Origin: Palsa-504 sp963789225
Lineage (GTDB): Bacteria > Actinomycetota > Actinomycetes > Streptosporangiales > Streptosporangiaceae
NCBI GenBank assembly: GCA_963789225.1
Contig: CAWBKD010000021.1
Span: 105,901-169,900 of the forward strand
Direction: 5' to 3'
DNA: 64,000 bases
Shown: positions 1 to 9,136 of the stretch, one piece after another
Layout of the letters: every line of letters begins with the position of its first letter
Position numbering within the stretch: the stretch's first letter is position 1
Position numbers and translations under genes: made by a program
The notes under the pieces: model-generated
What the model saw: the letters and a program-made list of their open reading frames with translations, nothing else
The model's database searches: none
What the model was told of the DNA's origin: nothing

Positions 1-333
1 GACTGGCGGGCCGACACGCCGGAGGAGATCGCCGACATCATGGCGGCCCGGTCGGCGTTCGGCGATCGGTCCGCCCTCCTGGTCGCCAACCCGCTGGCCC
101 CGGCCGACCAGCTCGACCCGCAGGTGTTCAGCGACGCGCTGGCCGAGGCCCTCGCGGCCGCCGCGAGCTCGGGCGTCCGCGGCAAGGCCGTCACCCCGTT
201 CCTGCTCGACCGCATCCAGCAGGTGACCGGAGGAGCCAGCGTCGCGGTCAACCTGACCATCGCGCGGGGCAACGTCTCGCTGGCAGGGCAGATCGCCCGG
301 GCGTGGGCCGAACGCGCCGCTGAGCCCCGCTGA
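1..333 (+). CDS. psuG: Pseudouridine-5'-phosphate glycosidase, C-terminal part
   Basis: The reading frame is already open at base 1, so the gene begins upstream and only about 110 C-terminal residues are present. The segment with VTPFLLDRIQQVTGG and SVAVNLTIARGNVSLAGQIA matches the end of the PsuG/indigoidine synthase A-like family, which cleaves pseudouridine 5'-phosphate to uracil and ribose 5-phosphate in the cytoplasm. A PfkB kinase starts 5 bases after the stop, the usual psuG-psuK pairing in which the kinase supplies the substrate. The catalytic and metal-binding residues lie outside the window, so function rests on the tail and the neighbour. Confidence 0.85.
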   Translation, partial: DWRADTPEEIADIMAARSAFGDRSALLVANPLAPADQLDPQVFSDALAEALAAAASSGVRGKAVTPFLLDRIQQVTGGASVAVNLTIARGNVSLAGQIARAWAERAAEPR

Positions 334-338
334 GCCCC

Positions 339-1289
339 TTGACGGCCAACCCCACCACCCCCCGCCGGGTCGTCGCAACCAACCCCACCCACCGCCGGGT
401 CGTGGTCTGCGGTGACGTGATCAACGACGTCCTGGTCAAGCCGGTCGGCGAGATAGCCCCGGGCAGCGACACCCCGTCGGCCATCCGGGCCTGCCCGGGC
501 GGTGCCGCGGCCGGGCAGGCCGCGTGGATGGCTCATCTCGGCGCGCAGGTCACCTTCGCGGCGCGGGTCGGCGCGGGGGACGCCGGCCACCACCGGCAGG
601 AACTGGCCCGCTTCGGCGTCGACGCTCACCTGGCCGAAGACGACCAGGCGGGCACCGGCACGATCGTGATCATGGTGGCGCCAGACGGCGAGCGGACCAT
701 GTTCACCGACCGCGGCGCGAACCTGCGGCTGCGACGATCCGACCTCCCGGCCCGCCTGCTCGACGACGCGGCGGTCCTGCACCTGACCGGCTACACGTTC
801 TTCGAGCCCGCGCTGCTCGAGGTGGCGCTGTGGCTCCTCGAGCAGGCTCGTTCCCGCGATCTGGCCGTCACCATCGACCCGGCGTCCGCGGCCTTCCTGG
901 CCCGGCTGGAACCGGGAGCGTTCCTGCGCTGGACCGAGGGCGCCGCGGTCTGCTTCCCCAATCGCGACGAGGCCGCCGTGCTGGCCGGGGAGGCGGACCC
1001 GGTCACGATGGCCGTCCGCCTGACCCAGCACTACGGTCTCGTACTGCTGAAGCTCGGGGCCCACGGCTGCCTCCTGGCCGTGCCGGGCGAGGCTCCGGTC
1101 GCGATCCCTGCCCACCCGGCGCAGGCCAGGGACTCCACCGGCGCGGGCGACGCGTTCTGCGGTGCCTTCATGAGCCGCTGGGTGGCCGCCGGCCCGGATC
1201 CGCAGACCGCCGACCTGATCGCGGCGGCGGAGTTCGCCGCGACCATCGCCGCCTCGGTGGTCACCCGCCTGGGCGGTCGTCCCTGGTAG
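339..1289 (+). CDS. psuK: PfkB-family kinase, probable pseudouridine kinase
   Basis: A 316-residue ribokinase-like protein. The N-terminal strand VVVCGDVINDVLV and the C-terminal signature DSTGAGDAFCGAF are the two PfkB signatures; the Asp of GAGD is the catalytic base. Position directly after psuG argues for phosphorylation of pseudouridine to its 5'-phosphate, though other nucleoside or sugar substrates are possible. The start is a TTG just after the psuG stop. Residues 4-22 contain a short internal duplication (NPTTPRRVVATNPTHRRVVV), so a later start near the second copy is possible. Transcription is presumably shared with psuG. Confidence 0.8.
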   Translation: MTANPTTPRRVVATNPTHRRVVVCGDVINDVLVKPVGEIAPGSDTPSAIRACPGGAAAGQAAWMAHLGAQVTFAARVGAGDAGHHRQELARFGVDAHLAEDDQAGTGTIVIMVAPDGERTMFTDRGANLRLRRSDLPARLLDDAAVLHLTGYTFFEPALLEVALWLLEQARSRDLAVTIDPASAAFLARLEPGAFLRWTEGAAVCFPNRDEAAVLAGEADPVTMAVRLTQHYGLVLLKLGAHGCLLAVPGEAPVAIPAHPAQARDSTGAGDAFCGAFMSRWVAAGPDPQTADLIAAAEFAATIAASVVTRLGGRPW

Positions 1290-1346
1290 CAGGCTCACCG
1301 GGCCACGCGATCCCTCAAGATCGCACATCGGCGATAATCAAGGCGC

Positions 1347-1413
1347 TATGATCTCGGCGCAACGCGGTACGGTCTGAGCCGCTCTGTCACGAAAACGTCG
1401 CATACGGAGGTCC
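1347..1413 (+). promoter_or_regulatory. Promoter and leader of first GH5 gene
   Basis: A TATGAT -10-like hexamer lies at 1347-1352 and a ggagg ribosome site near 1406, with the GTG start 13 bases later. The same block, slightly diverged, recurs at 2695-2760 before the second copy, so promoter and leader were duplicated together with the gene. No convincing -35 is visible. Confidence 0.4.
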
Positions 1414-1418
1414 TTCCC

Positions 1419-2627
1419 GTGACCAGGGCACGATGGGCGCGCGCCGGACGCAGGCTCGGCTGGCCATTGCTGGTGATCGGCGCGGCGCTGGCGCTGGCCG
1501 CGATGCTTACCGGGGCGGCGGCAGCCGCACCAGCCCGTGACGGGTCGACCGGGGATAGCGGGTCGTGCGGCCAGGCGGTCGGCCCGTTCACCGTCGACGG
1601 CACCCGGGTGCTCGGGGCAGGCGGCAAGGTCTTCGTCTCCTACGGGACCACGGTGTCCGGCCTGCAGGGCCCGGACTGGAGGAGTTCCGTCAGCCTCGAC
1701 GTGGATGAGATCGCGGCGACCGCCGATGACTGGTGCGCCAACACGGTCCGGCTGCAACTGAGCCAGGACAACCTCCTCGGACCGAACGGGACCGGCGACG
1801 ACCGGGCCTACATGAACGCGATCGAGACCGAGGTTTCGGCGGCCGAGGATGACCACCTGGTGGTGGTGCTCAACGATGACACCGAGCTCACGGCGCCAGC
1901 CTGGAACTTGGAGCAGGCCCCGACGCCCGAAACCGAGACCTTCTGGAAGGACCTGGTCAACGTCTACGGCCAGGACCCGCAGGTGATCTTGGACCTGTTC
2001 AACGAGCCGCGGTTGTACTACAGCGGCATGTCGCAGGCCCAGATGTGGCAGCTTTGGCTGAATGGCGGCGTCTTCGGGGGCGTGGACTACACGATCGGCA
2101 TGGCGCAGCTAGCGGAATACGTGCGGACGACCCTCGGCGCGCAGAACCTGTTCTGGGTGGAGGGCCCGCGCTACTCCGTCTCGTTCGACGGGATGATGCG
2201 TGCGGGGGCCCTGCTGACGGTGAGCGGGGTCGTCTACGCGGTGCACCACCCGAACGCCCCGCACGACAGCAGTGGCTGGTACGCCGATTTCGGTTACCTC
2301 GTTACCGAGGGCATCGCCCCGGTCGTGGACGGCGAGTGGACGAACTACGAGCCGGTGCCGACCCCGGGTCCGGCGGTGGTGCCCACCTCGTGCTGGCCGG
2401 ATGCGCCGACCGCGGTTCCCGCGTACCTGCGGTACCTGTCCGCACTCGGCGTCGGCCTGAACGTCTATACGCTCCAGCCCGGCTACATGATCAATTCCTC
2501 CGGCAACCTGGCCGATCCCACCACGATCAACGCGGCCACCTGGAGCTGCCAATCCGATCAGGAACCACAGCCCGGCCAGGGCGCCGGATCCCTGGTCATG
2601 GCGTGGTTCAAGCAGAACAACGGCTGA
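1419..2627 (+). CDS. Secreted glycoside hydrolase family 5 (cellulase-like)
   Basis: 402 residues with a secretion signal: an Arg-rich n-region (RARWARAGRRLG), a hydrophobic core to about residue 34 and an Ala-rich cleavage region near 39. The mature part looks like GH5. FNEP around residues 194-197 supplies the acid/base Glu196, and DGEWTNY supplies a probable nucleophile Glu306 late in the barrel. The strand motif AVHHPNAPH and the paired cysteines also fit. It would hydrolyse beta-linked polysaccharide outside the cell; the exact substrate cannot be read from sequence. The GTG start follows a ggagg site. The neighbour at 2761 is a close tandem paralogue. Confidence 0.8.
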   Translation: MTRARWARAGRRLGWPLLVIGAALALAAMLTGAAAAAPARDGSTGDSGSCGQAVGPFTVDGTRVLGAGGKVFVSYGTTVSGLQGPDWRSSVSLDVDEIAATADDWCANTVRLQLSQDNLLGPNGTGDDRAYMNAIETEVSAAEDDHLVVVLNDDTELTAPAWNLEQAPTPETETFWKDLVNVYGQDPQVILDLFNEPRLYYSGMSQAQMWQLWLNGGVFGGVDYTIGMAQLAEYVRTTLGAQNLFWVEGPRYSVSFDGMMRAGALLTVSGVVYAVHHPNAPHDSSGWYADFGYLVTEGIAPVVDGEWTNYEPVPTPGPAVVPTSCWPDAPTAVPAYLRYLSALGVGLNVYTLQPGYMINSSGNLADPTTINAATWSCQSDQEPQPGQGAGSLVMAWFKQNNG

Positions 2628-2760
2628 CTGACCTCGCCACGCCACCGGGCCACCTGAACCCTTCAAGGCCGCACACCTGGGATGATCAAGGCGCTATGAT
2701 CGCGGCGCGGTACGGTCTGAGCCGCTCTGTCGCGAAACGTCGTATACGGAGGTCCTTCCC

Positions 2761-3966
2761 GTGGCGAGGGCACGATGGGCACGCGCCGGACGCAGGCTCG
2801 GCTGGCCATCGACGGTGATCGGCGCGGCGCTGGCGCTGGCCGCGATGCTCGGCGGGTCGGCCGCACCCGCGGCGGGGGGCGTGCGGCCCCCGGCCAGCCC
2901 GTCGTGCGGTAACGCGGTCGGGCCGTTCACCGTCCACGGCACCGAGGTGCTCGGGGCGGGCGGCAAGGTCTTCGTCTCCTACGGGACCACCGTCTCCGGC
3001 CTGCAGAACCCGAACTGGGAGGCTTCCCTCAACCTGGACCTGCAGGAGATCGCGGCGACCGCCGACGACTGGTGCGCCAACACGGTCCGGCTGCAGCTCA
3101 GCCAGGACAACCTCCTCGGGCCGAGCGGGACCGGCTTCAACCAGGCCTACCTGAACGCCATCAAGGCCGAGGTGCTGACCGCCGAGAGCGACAACCTGGT
3201 CGTGGTGCTCAACGATGACACCGAGGTCACGGCCCCGGTGTGGAAGGCCGAACTGGGACCGACGCCAGCGACCGAGACCTTCTGGAAGGACCTGACCAAG
3301 GTCTATGACCACGACCCGCAGGTGATCTTCGACCTCTTCAACGAGCCGCGCATGTACTACAGCGGCATGTCGCAGGCCCTGGAGTGGAAGCTGTGGCTGA
3401 ACGGGGGCAACTTCCTCGGGGCGCATTACCCCTTCGGCATGGCGGGGCTGGCCCGGTACGTGCGGACTACCCTGCACGCGAAGAACCTGTTCTGGATCGA
3501 GGGCCCGCGCTTCTCGTTCTCATTCGCCGGGATGCTGCGCGAGGGAGCCGCGCTGAAGGTGAGCGGGGTCGTCTACGCGGTGCACCACCCCGCCGCCCCG
3601 CACGACACCAGCGGCTGGAGCGCCGACTTCGGTTACCTCGTTACCGAGGGCATCGCCCCGGTCGTGGACGGCGAGTGGACGAACTACGAGCCGGCGCCGA
3701 CCGTTCAGGCGACGATCACGCAGACCTCGTGCTGGCCCGATGCGCCCACCGCGGTTCCCGCGTACCTGCGGTACCTGGGGTACCTGGGCATCGGCCTGAA
3801 CGTCTACACGCTCCTGCCCGGCTACATGATCAAGTCCTACGCCAACCTGGGCGACCCCACGACGATCAACGCGGCGACCTGGAGCTGCAAATCCAACCAC
3901 GAACGGCAGCCCGGGCAGGGCGCCGGATCCCTGGTCATGGCCTGGTTCATGCAGAACAACGGCTAA
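2761..3966 (+). CDS. Secreted glycoside hydrolase family 5, tandem paralogue
   Basis: 401 residues, colinear with the preceding gene over the whole length, including the signal peptide (residues 1-40), FNEP (Glu195 acid/base) and DGEWTNY (Glu305 nucleophile). Differences cluster in the mature domain (for example NPNWEASLNLDLQ against GPDWRSSVSLDVD), consistent with an old duplication kept under selection. The 5' leader with TATGAT and ggaggtcc is also shared. Both catalytic acids are retained, so both copies are probably active, perhaps with different substrate range. The GTG start lies 8 bases after the ribosome site. Confidence 0.8.
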   Translation: MARARWARAGRRLGWPSTVIGAALALAAMLGGSAAPAAGGVRPPASPSCGNAVGPFTVHGTEVLGAGGKVFVSYGTTVSGLQNPNWEASLNLDLQEIAATADDWCANTVRLQLSQDNLLGPSGTGFNQAYLNAIKAEVLTAESDNLVVVLNDDTEVTAPVWKAELGPTPATETFWKDLTKVYDHDPQVIFDLFNEPRMYYSGMSQALEWKLWLNGGNFLGAHYPFGMAGLARYVRTTLHAKNLFWIEGPRFSFSFAGMLREGAALKVSGVVYAVHHPAAPHDTSGWSADFGYLVTEGIAPVVDGEWTNYEPAPTVQATITQTSCWPDAPTAVPAYLRYLGYLGIGLNVYTLLPGYMIKSYANLGDPTTINAATWSCKSNHERQPGQGAGSLVMAWFMQNNG

Positions 3967-4157
3967 GCCGGCCAGGCCGGGTCGCCGGAGCCGCACCAAT
4001 TTCTGCGTTCCCCTCTTGACGGCCGACCGGCGCAGGCTTATGTTTCGTGAAACGTCGTTCGGCAATGTCGAACAGGTTTCGAGCGAAAACCGTCTCGCCG
4101 GAGGAGGTGAGAAGCCCCTGGCGCCCCGCCTGGCCGGGGCTCGCCGCGGGCGATCGC

Positions 4158-4970
4158 ATGGCAGCACCACCCACTACCCCGCAGAAACTCGGAGCCGAGT
4201 TCCTGGGAACCGCCTTCCTGGTTTTCATCGGCGCCGGCTCAGCCGCTGCCACCCACTTCTTCATGGACGGCAGCGCCCTGACGAAGACCCCCAACCCCTT
4301 CTCCGGAGCGCAGCTCGCGGCGATCTCCTTCGCGTTCATGTTCGCCGTGGTCGGCGCGGTCTACGCGATCGGCCACATATCCGGCGGGCACATCAACCCG
4401 GCGGTCACCCTAGCGCTCGCCGTACGCGGCCACTTCCCGTGGCGCGAGGTGCCCGGCTACATGGCCGCCCAGGTGGCGGGCGCGGTGGCCGGCGCGGCCG
4501 CCATCTACCTGACCATCGGTAAGGCGGCGACGGTGGCCGCAGGCGGCGGGGTCACCTCGTACGGCGGGACCACCAACTTCGGGCAGGGACTGGCCATCGA
4601 GGCGATCGGCACGTTCATCTTGGTGTTCGTGGTCTTCGGCGTCATCGATCACCGCGCGGTGCCCGGATGGGCCCCGATGGCGATCGGCGGCATCGTCTTC
4701 GCGATCATCATGATCGTGGGAGCGGGCACCGGGGCGGCCATCAACCCGGCCCGCTACCTGGGCGCGGTGTTCATGTTCAAGGCGTTCGGCGGCAAGGTCT
4801 TGTGGTCGCAGCTGCCCGCGTACCTGATCGGCGAGTTCGGCGGTGGCGTGCTGGGCGGCCTGGCCTGGGCCGCGATCGGCCGCATCCGCGAGGACGCGGC
4901 GCTGACCAGCCTCGCGCCCACTGTTCCCAATGACACCGCATCGGAAGAACTCAGTGGAGCGACGTCATGA
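4158..4970 (+). CDS. glpF: Aquaglyceroporin (MIP family), probable glycerol/dihydroxyacetone facilitator
   Basis: About 270 residues with six predicted membrane helices and the two half-helix NPA motifs, HINPAVTLAL (Asn near residue 80) and AAINPARYLG (Asn near 196). This is the MIP channel signature. Location as the first gene of a dihydroxyacetone kinase operon suggests it admits glycerol or dihydroxyacetone. The frame is open upstream to a GTG at 4047, but the 37 extra residues are polar and unlike a channel N-terminus, so the ATG at 4158 is preferred. The strong ggaggaggtga at 4099-4110 lies about 48 bases before it, leaving the start uncertain. Confidence 0.85.
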   Translation: MAAPPTTPQKLGAEFLGTAFLVFIGAGSAAATHFFMDGSALTKTPNPFSGAQLAAISFAFMFAVVGAVYAIGHISGGHINPAVTLALAVRGHFPWREVPGYMAAQVAGAVAGAAAIYLTIGKAATVAAGGGVTSYGGTTNFGQGLAIEAIGTFILVFVVFGVIDHRAVPGWAPMAIGGIVFAIIMIVGAGTGAAINPARYLGAVFMFKAFGGKVLWSQLPAYLIGEFGGGVLGGLAWAAIGRIREDAALTSLAPTVPNDTASEELSGATS

Positions 4971-5959
4971 AGAAGCTCATCAACGCCCCCGAAGACGTGG
5001 TTACGGAGGCTCTCGAGGGTGTCGCCGCGGCGCACCCGTCGCTTTCCGTGGACGTCGAGAACAAGGTGATCACCCGGGCCGGCGGCCCGACGGCAGGCAA
5101 GGTGGGCCTGGTGTCCGGTGGCGGCTCGGGCCACGAGCCGCTACACGGCGGGTTCGTCGGGTACGGGATGCTGGACGCGGCCTGCCCGGGGGAGGTGTTC
5201 ACCTCGCCGGTGCCTGACCAGATGCTCATCGCGACCAAGGCGGTCAACGGCGGTGCGGGCGTCCTGCACGTCGTGAAGAACTACACCGGGGACGTGCTCA
5301 ACTTCCAGATGGCCGCCGAACTGGCCGAGGACGAGGGCATCGAGGTCGCCAGCGTCGTGACCAACGACGACGTGGCGGTGCAGGACTCCCTCTACACCGC
5401 TGGCCGCCGCGGCGTCGGCGCCACGGTGTTCCTCGAGAAGATCGCCGGGGCACTGGCCGAGGAGGGCGCGGACCTGGCGGCCGTGGCCGCCGTGGCCCGC
5501 GAGGTCAACGAGCGGAGCCGGTCGTTCGGGGTCGCGCTGAGCTCGTGCATCGTTCCCGCGGCAGGCAAGCCCACCTTCGAACTCGGTGACTCCGAGGTGG
5601 AACTCGGCATCGGCATCCACGGCGAGCCGGGCCGGACCAGGGCCGCGCTTAGCTCAGCCCATGAGCTGGCGGCGGTGGCCCTCGGCGCGATCAGCGCCGA
5701 TATGCCCGTCAGCGGTGACCTGCTGGTGATGGTCAACGGCATGGGCGGCACCCCGCTGATCGAGCTGTACCTCATGTTCAACGAGGTGCGCAGGTACCTG
5801 GAGGGCCACGGCGGCCGTATCGCCAGGAGCCTGGTCGGCAACTACATCACCAGCCTGGAGATGCAGGGCTTCTCGGTGACGGTCTGCCAGCTCACCGACG
5901 GGCTCACCCGGCTGTGGGACGCGCCGGTGGACACGCCTGCCCTGCGGTGGGGACGCTAG
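4967..5959 (+). CDS. dhaK: Dihydroxyacetone kinase subunit DhaK
   Basis: 330 residues. The N-terminal GGGSGHEPLHGGFVG loop binds the substrate phosphate region, and His218 in GIGIHGEPG is the residue that forms the covalent hemiaminal with dihydroxyacetone; the number equals that of the E. coli protein. DhaK presents substrate to the nucleotide-carrying DhaL. The ATG overlaps the stop of the channel gene by 4 bases (ATGA), so translation is coupled. With DhaL, DhaM, HPr and an Enzyme I nearby, the phosphoryl donor is phosphoenolpyruvate rather than free ATP. Confidence 0.93.
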   Translation: MKKLINAPEDVVTEALEGVAAAHPSLSVDVENKVITRAGGPTAGKVGLVSGGGSGHEPLHGGFVGYGMLDAACPGEVFTSPVPDQMLIATKAVNGGAGVLHVVKNYTGDVLNFQMAAELAEDEGIEVASVVTNDDVAVQDSLYTAGRRGVGATVFLEKIAGALAEEGADLAAVAAVAREVNERSRSFGVALSSCIVPAAGKPTFELGDSEVELGIGIHGEPGRTRAALSSAHELAAVALGAISADMPVSGDLLVMVNGMGGTPLIELYLMFNEVRRYLEGHGGRIARSLVGNYITSLEMQGFSVTVCQLTDGLTRLWDAPVDTPALRWGR

Positions 5960-5996
5960 GACCCAGCGAATTCCCACCGTCAGTCAGGGAGCCACC

Positions 5997-6635
5997 ATGG
6001 ACGCCGAAGTCTTCCGGGCCTGGATAGTGTCCGTCACCGAGGTCATTGAGGCCAACCGCGATCACCTGACCCAGCTGGACGCGGCGATCGGCGACGCCGA
6101 TCACGGCATCAACCTGGCCCGCGGGTTCACCGCGGTGCTCGGCGCCCTCGACGCGGCACCCGCGAAGTCTGACACGCCCGGGGCGATCCTGACCCTGACG
6201 GGTAACACGCTGATCTCCAAGGTCGGCGGCGCCTCCGGCCCGCTGTACGGCACGGCCTTCCGCCGTGCAGGAAAGGCGCTCGGAGACGCCGCCGACGTGG
6301 ACCTGCCCGCGCTGTCGGCCGCACTGGACGCGGCCCTCGCGGGCGTCCAGCAGCTCGGCGCCGCCCGCGAGGGCGACAAGACGATGGTCGACGCGCTCGC
6401 GCCCGCGACGCGGGCCTTCAGCGAGGCCATCGCGGCGGGCGCGTCGCAGGACGACGCCCTCACGTCCCTGGCCGAGGCGGCCCAGGCAGGCGCCGTCGCG
6501 ACCATCCCCCTGCAGGCCCTGAAGGGCCGGGCGAGCTACCTCGGCCCGCGTAGCGTCGGCCACGAGGACCCGGGAGCCGTCTCGACCGCGCTCATCCTCG
6601 GCGCCCTAAGAGACGTCGCGCGGGTCCGGAGATGA
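5997..6635 (+). CDS. dhaL: Dihydroxyacetone kinase subunit DhaL
   Basis: 212 residues, an all-helical ADP-binding subunit. GDADHGINLARG near residues 32-43 holds the Asp residues that bind Mg-ADP, KVGGASGPLYGT forms the nucleotide loop, and DKTMVDALAPA is the third family signature. DhaL carries ADP that is phosphorylated in place by DhaM and transfers the phosphate to dihydroxyacetone on DhaK. It starts 37 bases after dhaK behind gggagccacc and its stop overlaps the start of the Enzyme I gene by 4 bases, so the operon continues. Confidence 0.92.
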   Translation: MDAEVFRAWIVSVTEVIEANRDHLTQLDAAIGDADHGINLARGFTAVLGALDAAPAKSDTPGAILTLTGNTLISKVGGASGPLYGTAFRRAGKALGDAADVDLPALSAALDAALAGVQQLGAAREGDKTMVDALAPATRAFSEAIAAGASQDDALTSLAEAAQAGAVATIPLQALKGRASYLGPRSVGHEDPGAVSTALILGALRDVARVRR

Positions 6636-8272
6636 CCGGACCCATCCACTACCGCGGGCAGCCGGTATCAGAGGGAACCGGCCTGGGGGAGATCTACCTC
6701 GGTGACGCGCCGCCCGGCGCGGACCCCGTGACCTCGGTGACGGAGGACGACGTGCGCGCCGCGTTCGCCGGCGTCGCGCAGGACCGGGCTGACCTCGCGG
6801 CGCGACTCCGCGCCCGCGGCCAGGACGTCCAGGCCGGGATCGTCGACATCGCCGCGCTGATCGCGGGCGACCCGGCGCTGGTCGGCCCAGCGCTCGACGC
6901 GGTGCGGGCCGGCGCGGAAGGGCCCGCAGCGGTATGGGCCGCCGCCGAGACCCAGGCGGCGCTGCTGGCCGCACTGCCCGACCCCGACCTGGCGCAGCGC
7001 GCGGGCGACGTCCGCCAGGTGGCCAGGGCAGTGGCCGATCACCTGCGCGGAGTCATGGCTTCCCCGGCGCCCGCCGGGGCGTTTATCCTCATCGCCAGGG
7101 AAGTCGACCCGGCCGACCTCATCCGGCTGGCCGAGGTGGGTCTGGCCGGCGCGGTGTCGGTCGGCGGCGGAGCCAGCTCCCACGCCGCGATCGTCGCGCG
7201 CGGCCTGGGCCTACCGATGCTGGTTGGCGCCGACCCACGGGTGCTGGACGCCGCGGACGGGCACGAGGCCATCCTCGACGCCGTCGCGGGGGAGCTGATC
7301 GTCGATCCCGCCGGCCCCGAACTCGCCGCGGCCCGCGCCGCCCAGGCCGCCAGAACCGCGTTGGCCGTGTCCGGTTACGACGAGCCCAGCCCCGAGGTCA
7401 AGACGGCCGACGGGGAGCTGGTCACGCTGCTGTGCAACGTCGCCTCGACAGCCGAGACGCGGCTGGGCCTGTCCGGCGGCGCCGCGGGTGTCGGCCTGCT
7501 CCGCACCGAGATCGGCTTCACCGGCGCCTCAGCCTGGCCGTCCGAGGCCGACCACCTCGACCGGCTGACGCCCATCCTCGCGCTGCTCGAGGACCGGCCG
7601 GCGGTGGTCAGGCTGCTCGACTTCTCCGGGGACAAGGTCCCGCCGCTCCTGGCCGGCCGTCCGGTCCAGGAGCAGGGGCTGACCGCGCTCCTCGACGAGC
7701 CGGGGGCCCTCGCCGCTCAGCTCAGGGCCATCGTGCTCGCGGGCCGCAAGACCCGGCTTTCCGTCCTGGTGCCGATGGTCAGGACGCTGGATGAGGTGGC
7801 CAGGGTCCGTGCCGTGCTGGCGGCGGCCTGCGCCGACGCCGGAATCGACCCTCCCGAGCTCGGCATCATGGTGGAGGTGGCGGCCACCGCCGCGGCGGCC
7901 GCCGAGTTCGCCCCCGCGGTCGACTTCTTCTCCATCGGCACCAACGACCTGTCCAGCGAGGTGCTCGGCCTGGATCGCGCCGACCCGGCCACCAGGCCCG
8001 CGCTGGCCGCGGACCCGCGGGTCCTCACCCTGATCGAGCGCGTGGCCGTCGCCGGAGCGGCCGCCGGGGTCAAGGTGTCCGTCTGCGGCGACGCGGCGGC
8101 CGACCCGGTGGTCCTGCCGCTGCTGCTGGGCCTGGGGATCAGGACCTTCAGCGTCGGCGCGGCCCGCGTGCCCCAGGTCGCGCGCTGGATCGCCGATACG
8201 GACACCGGACAGGCCGCGGCTGGCGCCGCACGGGTCCTCGGCACCGCCGTCCCAGGCCAGGTGAACCAGTGA
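6632..8272 (+). CDS. ptsI: PTS Enzyme I (phosphoenolpyruvate-protein phosphotransferase), kinase-dedicated
   Basis: 546 residues, slightly shorter than the usual 570 or so. His184 in GGGASSHAAIVARG is the phosphorylated histidine. The C-terminal PEP barrel keeps GVGLLRTEIGF, RLLDFSGDK and SIGTNDLSSEVLGLDR, with Cys485 in SVCGDAAADP. The substitutions TSEH to SSHA context and QYTLA to SSEVLG suggest a diverged Enzyme I adapted to one client. It takes phosphate from PEP and passes it to HPr, which phosphorylates DhaM. The ATG overlaps dhaL. It ends 17 bases from the convergent regulator gene. Confidence 0.88.
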   Translation: MTGPIHYRGQPVSEGTGLGEIYLGDAPPGADPVTSVTEDDVRAAFAGVAQDRADLAARLRARGQDVQAGIVDIAALIAGDPALVGPALDAVRAGAEGPAAVWAAAETQAALLAALPDPDLAQRAGDVRQVARAVADHLRGVMASPAPAGAFILIAREVDPADLIRLAEVGLAGAVSVGGGASSHAAIVARGLGLPMLVGADPRVLDAADGHEAILDAVAGELIVDPAGPELAAARAAQAARTALAVSGYDEPSPEVKTADGELVTLLCNVASTAETRLGLSGGAAGVGLLRTEIGFTGASAWPSEADHLDRLTPILALLEDRPAVVRLLDFSGDKVPPLLAGRPVQEQGLTALLDEPGALAAQLRAIVLAGRKTRLSVLVPMVRTLDEVARVRAVLAAACADAGIDPPELGIMVEVAATAAAAAEFAPAVDFFSIGTNDLSSEVLGLDRADPATRPALAADPRVLTLIERVAVAGAAAGVKVSVCGDAAADPVVLPLLLGLGIRTFSVGAARVPQVARWIADTDTGQAAAGAARVLGTAVPGQVNQ

Positions 8273-8289
8273 TGGCGTCCCGGCCCCGC

Positions 8290-9075
8290 TCAGCTCAGTG
8301 CGGAGAGCACCACGCCGCCGCGCCCCGCGCCCAGGTCCCGCGACACAGCCCTGGCCGCCTCGCCGACCATGCGGACCAGCTCGTCGCGGGTGCCCGGCGC
8401 GAGCAGGCGGTCGACCGAGCCGACCACGCCGATCGCGCCCGCGACCACGTCGTCCCTGGCCAGGATGGGCGCCGCGATTCCGGCGTCGCCGACGGTCGCC
8501 TCCTGGTCCTCGATCGCGTAGCCGCGCTGGCGGACCTGCGTCAGGGCCCGGTTCAATGCGGCCCTGGTGGTCTTCGTCCGGCCGGTCAGCGGGGCGAGGT
8601 CACCGGCCAGCGCCCGGCTGCGCTGCGCGGCGGGCAGGTTCGCCACGATCGCGTGGCCGAGCGCGCAGGCATGCCACGGAATCGCCGCGCCGACCTCCAG
8701 GATCTGCACGGTGTTGTCCGGCCGGAACACGTGGTGCAGCACGATGACGCGGGAACCGGACAGCGTCGCGACCCAGACCGCCTCGCCCGCCCGATGGGCC
8801 AGATCCTCCGCCCACCGCAGCGACCTGGCGCGCAGCTCCGATCCGTCCAGGTAGGCGTTGCCGAGCTGCAGCACGCCGGGCCCCAGGCTGTACTTGCCGG
8901 TGTCGGGGTCCTGTGCAACGAGGTCGTGTGCCTCCAGGGTGCGCAGCAGCCCGTGCACCGTCGGCTTGGCCAGGCCGACCCGTTCGGCGATCTCGGTGAC
9001 GCCAAGGCGCGGCGTCCCCGATCCCAGGACACCGAGGATCTGGGCCGCGCGTTGCACCGACTGGATCTGCGCCAT
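8290..9075 (-). CDS. IclR-family transcriptional regulator of the dihydroxyacetone/glycerol locus
   Basis: 261 residues. The N-terminal winged helix (residues 1-65, SVQRAAQILGVLGSG then LGVTEIAERVGLAKPTVHG) and the C-terminal effector domain (residues 80-250) are typical of IclR/GylR proteins. It lies between ptsI, toward which it converges, and dhaM, from which it diverges, so it probably controls both arms of the locus in response to glycerol, dihydroxyacetone or a phosphorylated product. Which ligand and whether it represses or activates cannot be read from sequence. The ATG at 9075 is well placed against the 61-base divergent gap. Confidence 0.85.
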   Translation of the reverse strand: MAQIQSVQRAAQILGVLGSGTPRLGVTEIAERVGLAKPTVHGLLRTLEAHDLVAQDPDTGKYSLGPGVLQLGNAYLDGSELRARSLRWAEDLAHRAGEAVWVATLSGSRVIVLHHVFRPDNTVQILEVGAAIPWHACALGHAIVANLPAAQRSRALAGDLAPLTGRTKTTRAALNRALTQVRQRGYAIEDQEATVGDAGIAAPILARDDVVAGAIGVVGSVDRLLAPGTRDELVRMVGEAARAVSRDLGAGRGGVVLSALS

Positions 9076-9136
9076 TATGACCTTTCAGCGATACCGAACA
9101 ACATTCAGGATATGACATGAGCGCCCGGGATACGCG
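9076..9136. promoter_or_regulatory. Divergent promoter region between iclR and dhaM
   Basis: A 61-base AT-richer gap separates the two divergent starts. It contains tttcagcgataccgaacaac and attcaggatatgaca, whose ttcag elements could be direct half-sites for the IclR protein. The short length implies overlapping promoters and joint control. Confidence 0.45.

Larger units (their letters stand above)
1311..3966 (+). repeat. Tandem direct duplication of promoter plus GH5 gene
   Basis: Unit one spans about 1311-2627 and unit two about 2665-3966. Similarity begins upstream of the coding sequence, in the segment around TATGAT, and runs to the stop codon (shared ending near KQNNG/MQNNG). A whole transcription unit was therefore duplicated. 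No flanking insertion sequence is visible. Confidence 0.75.
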
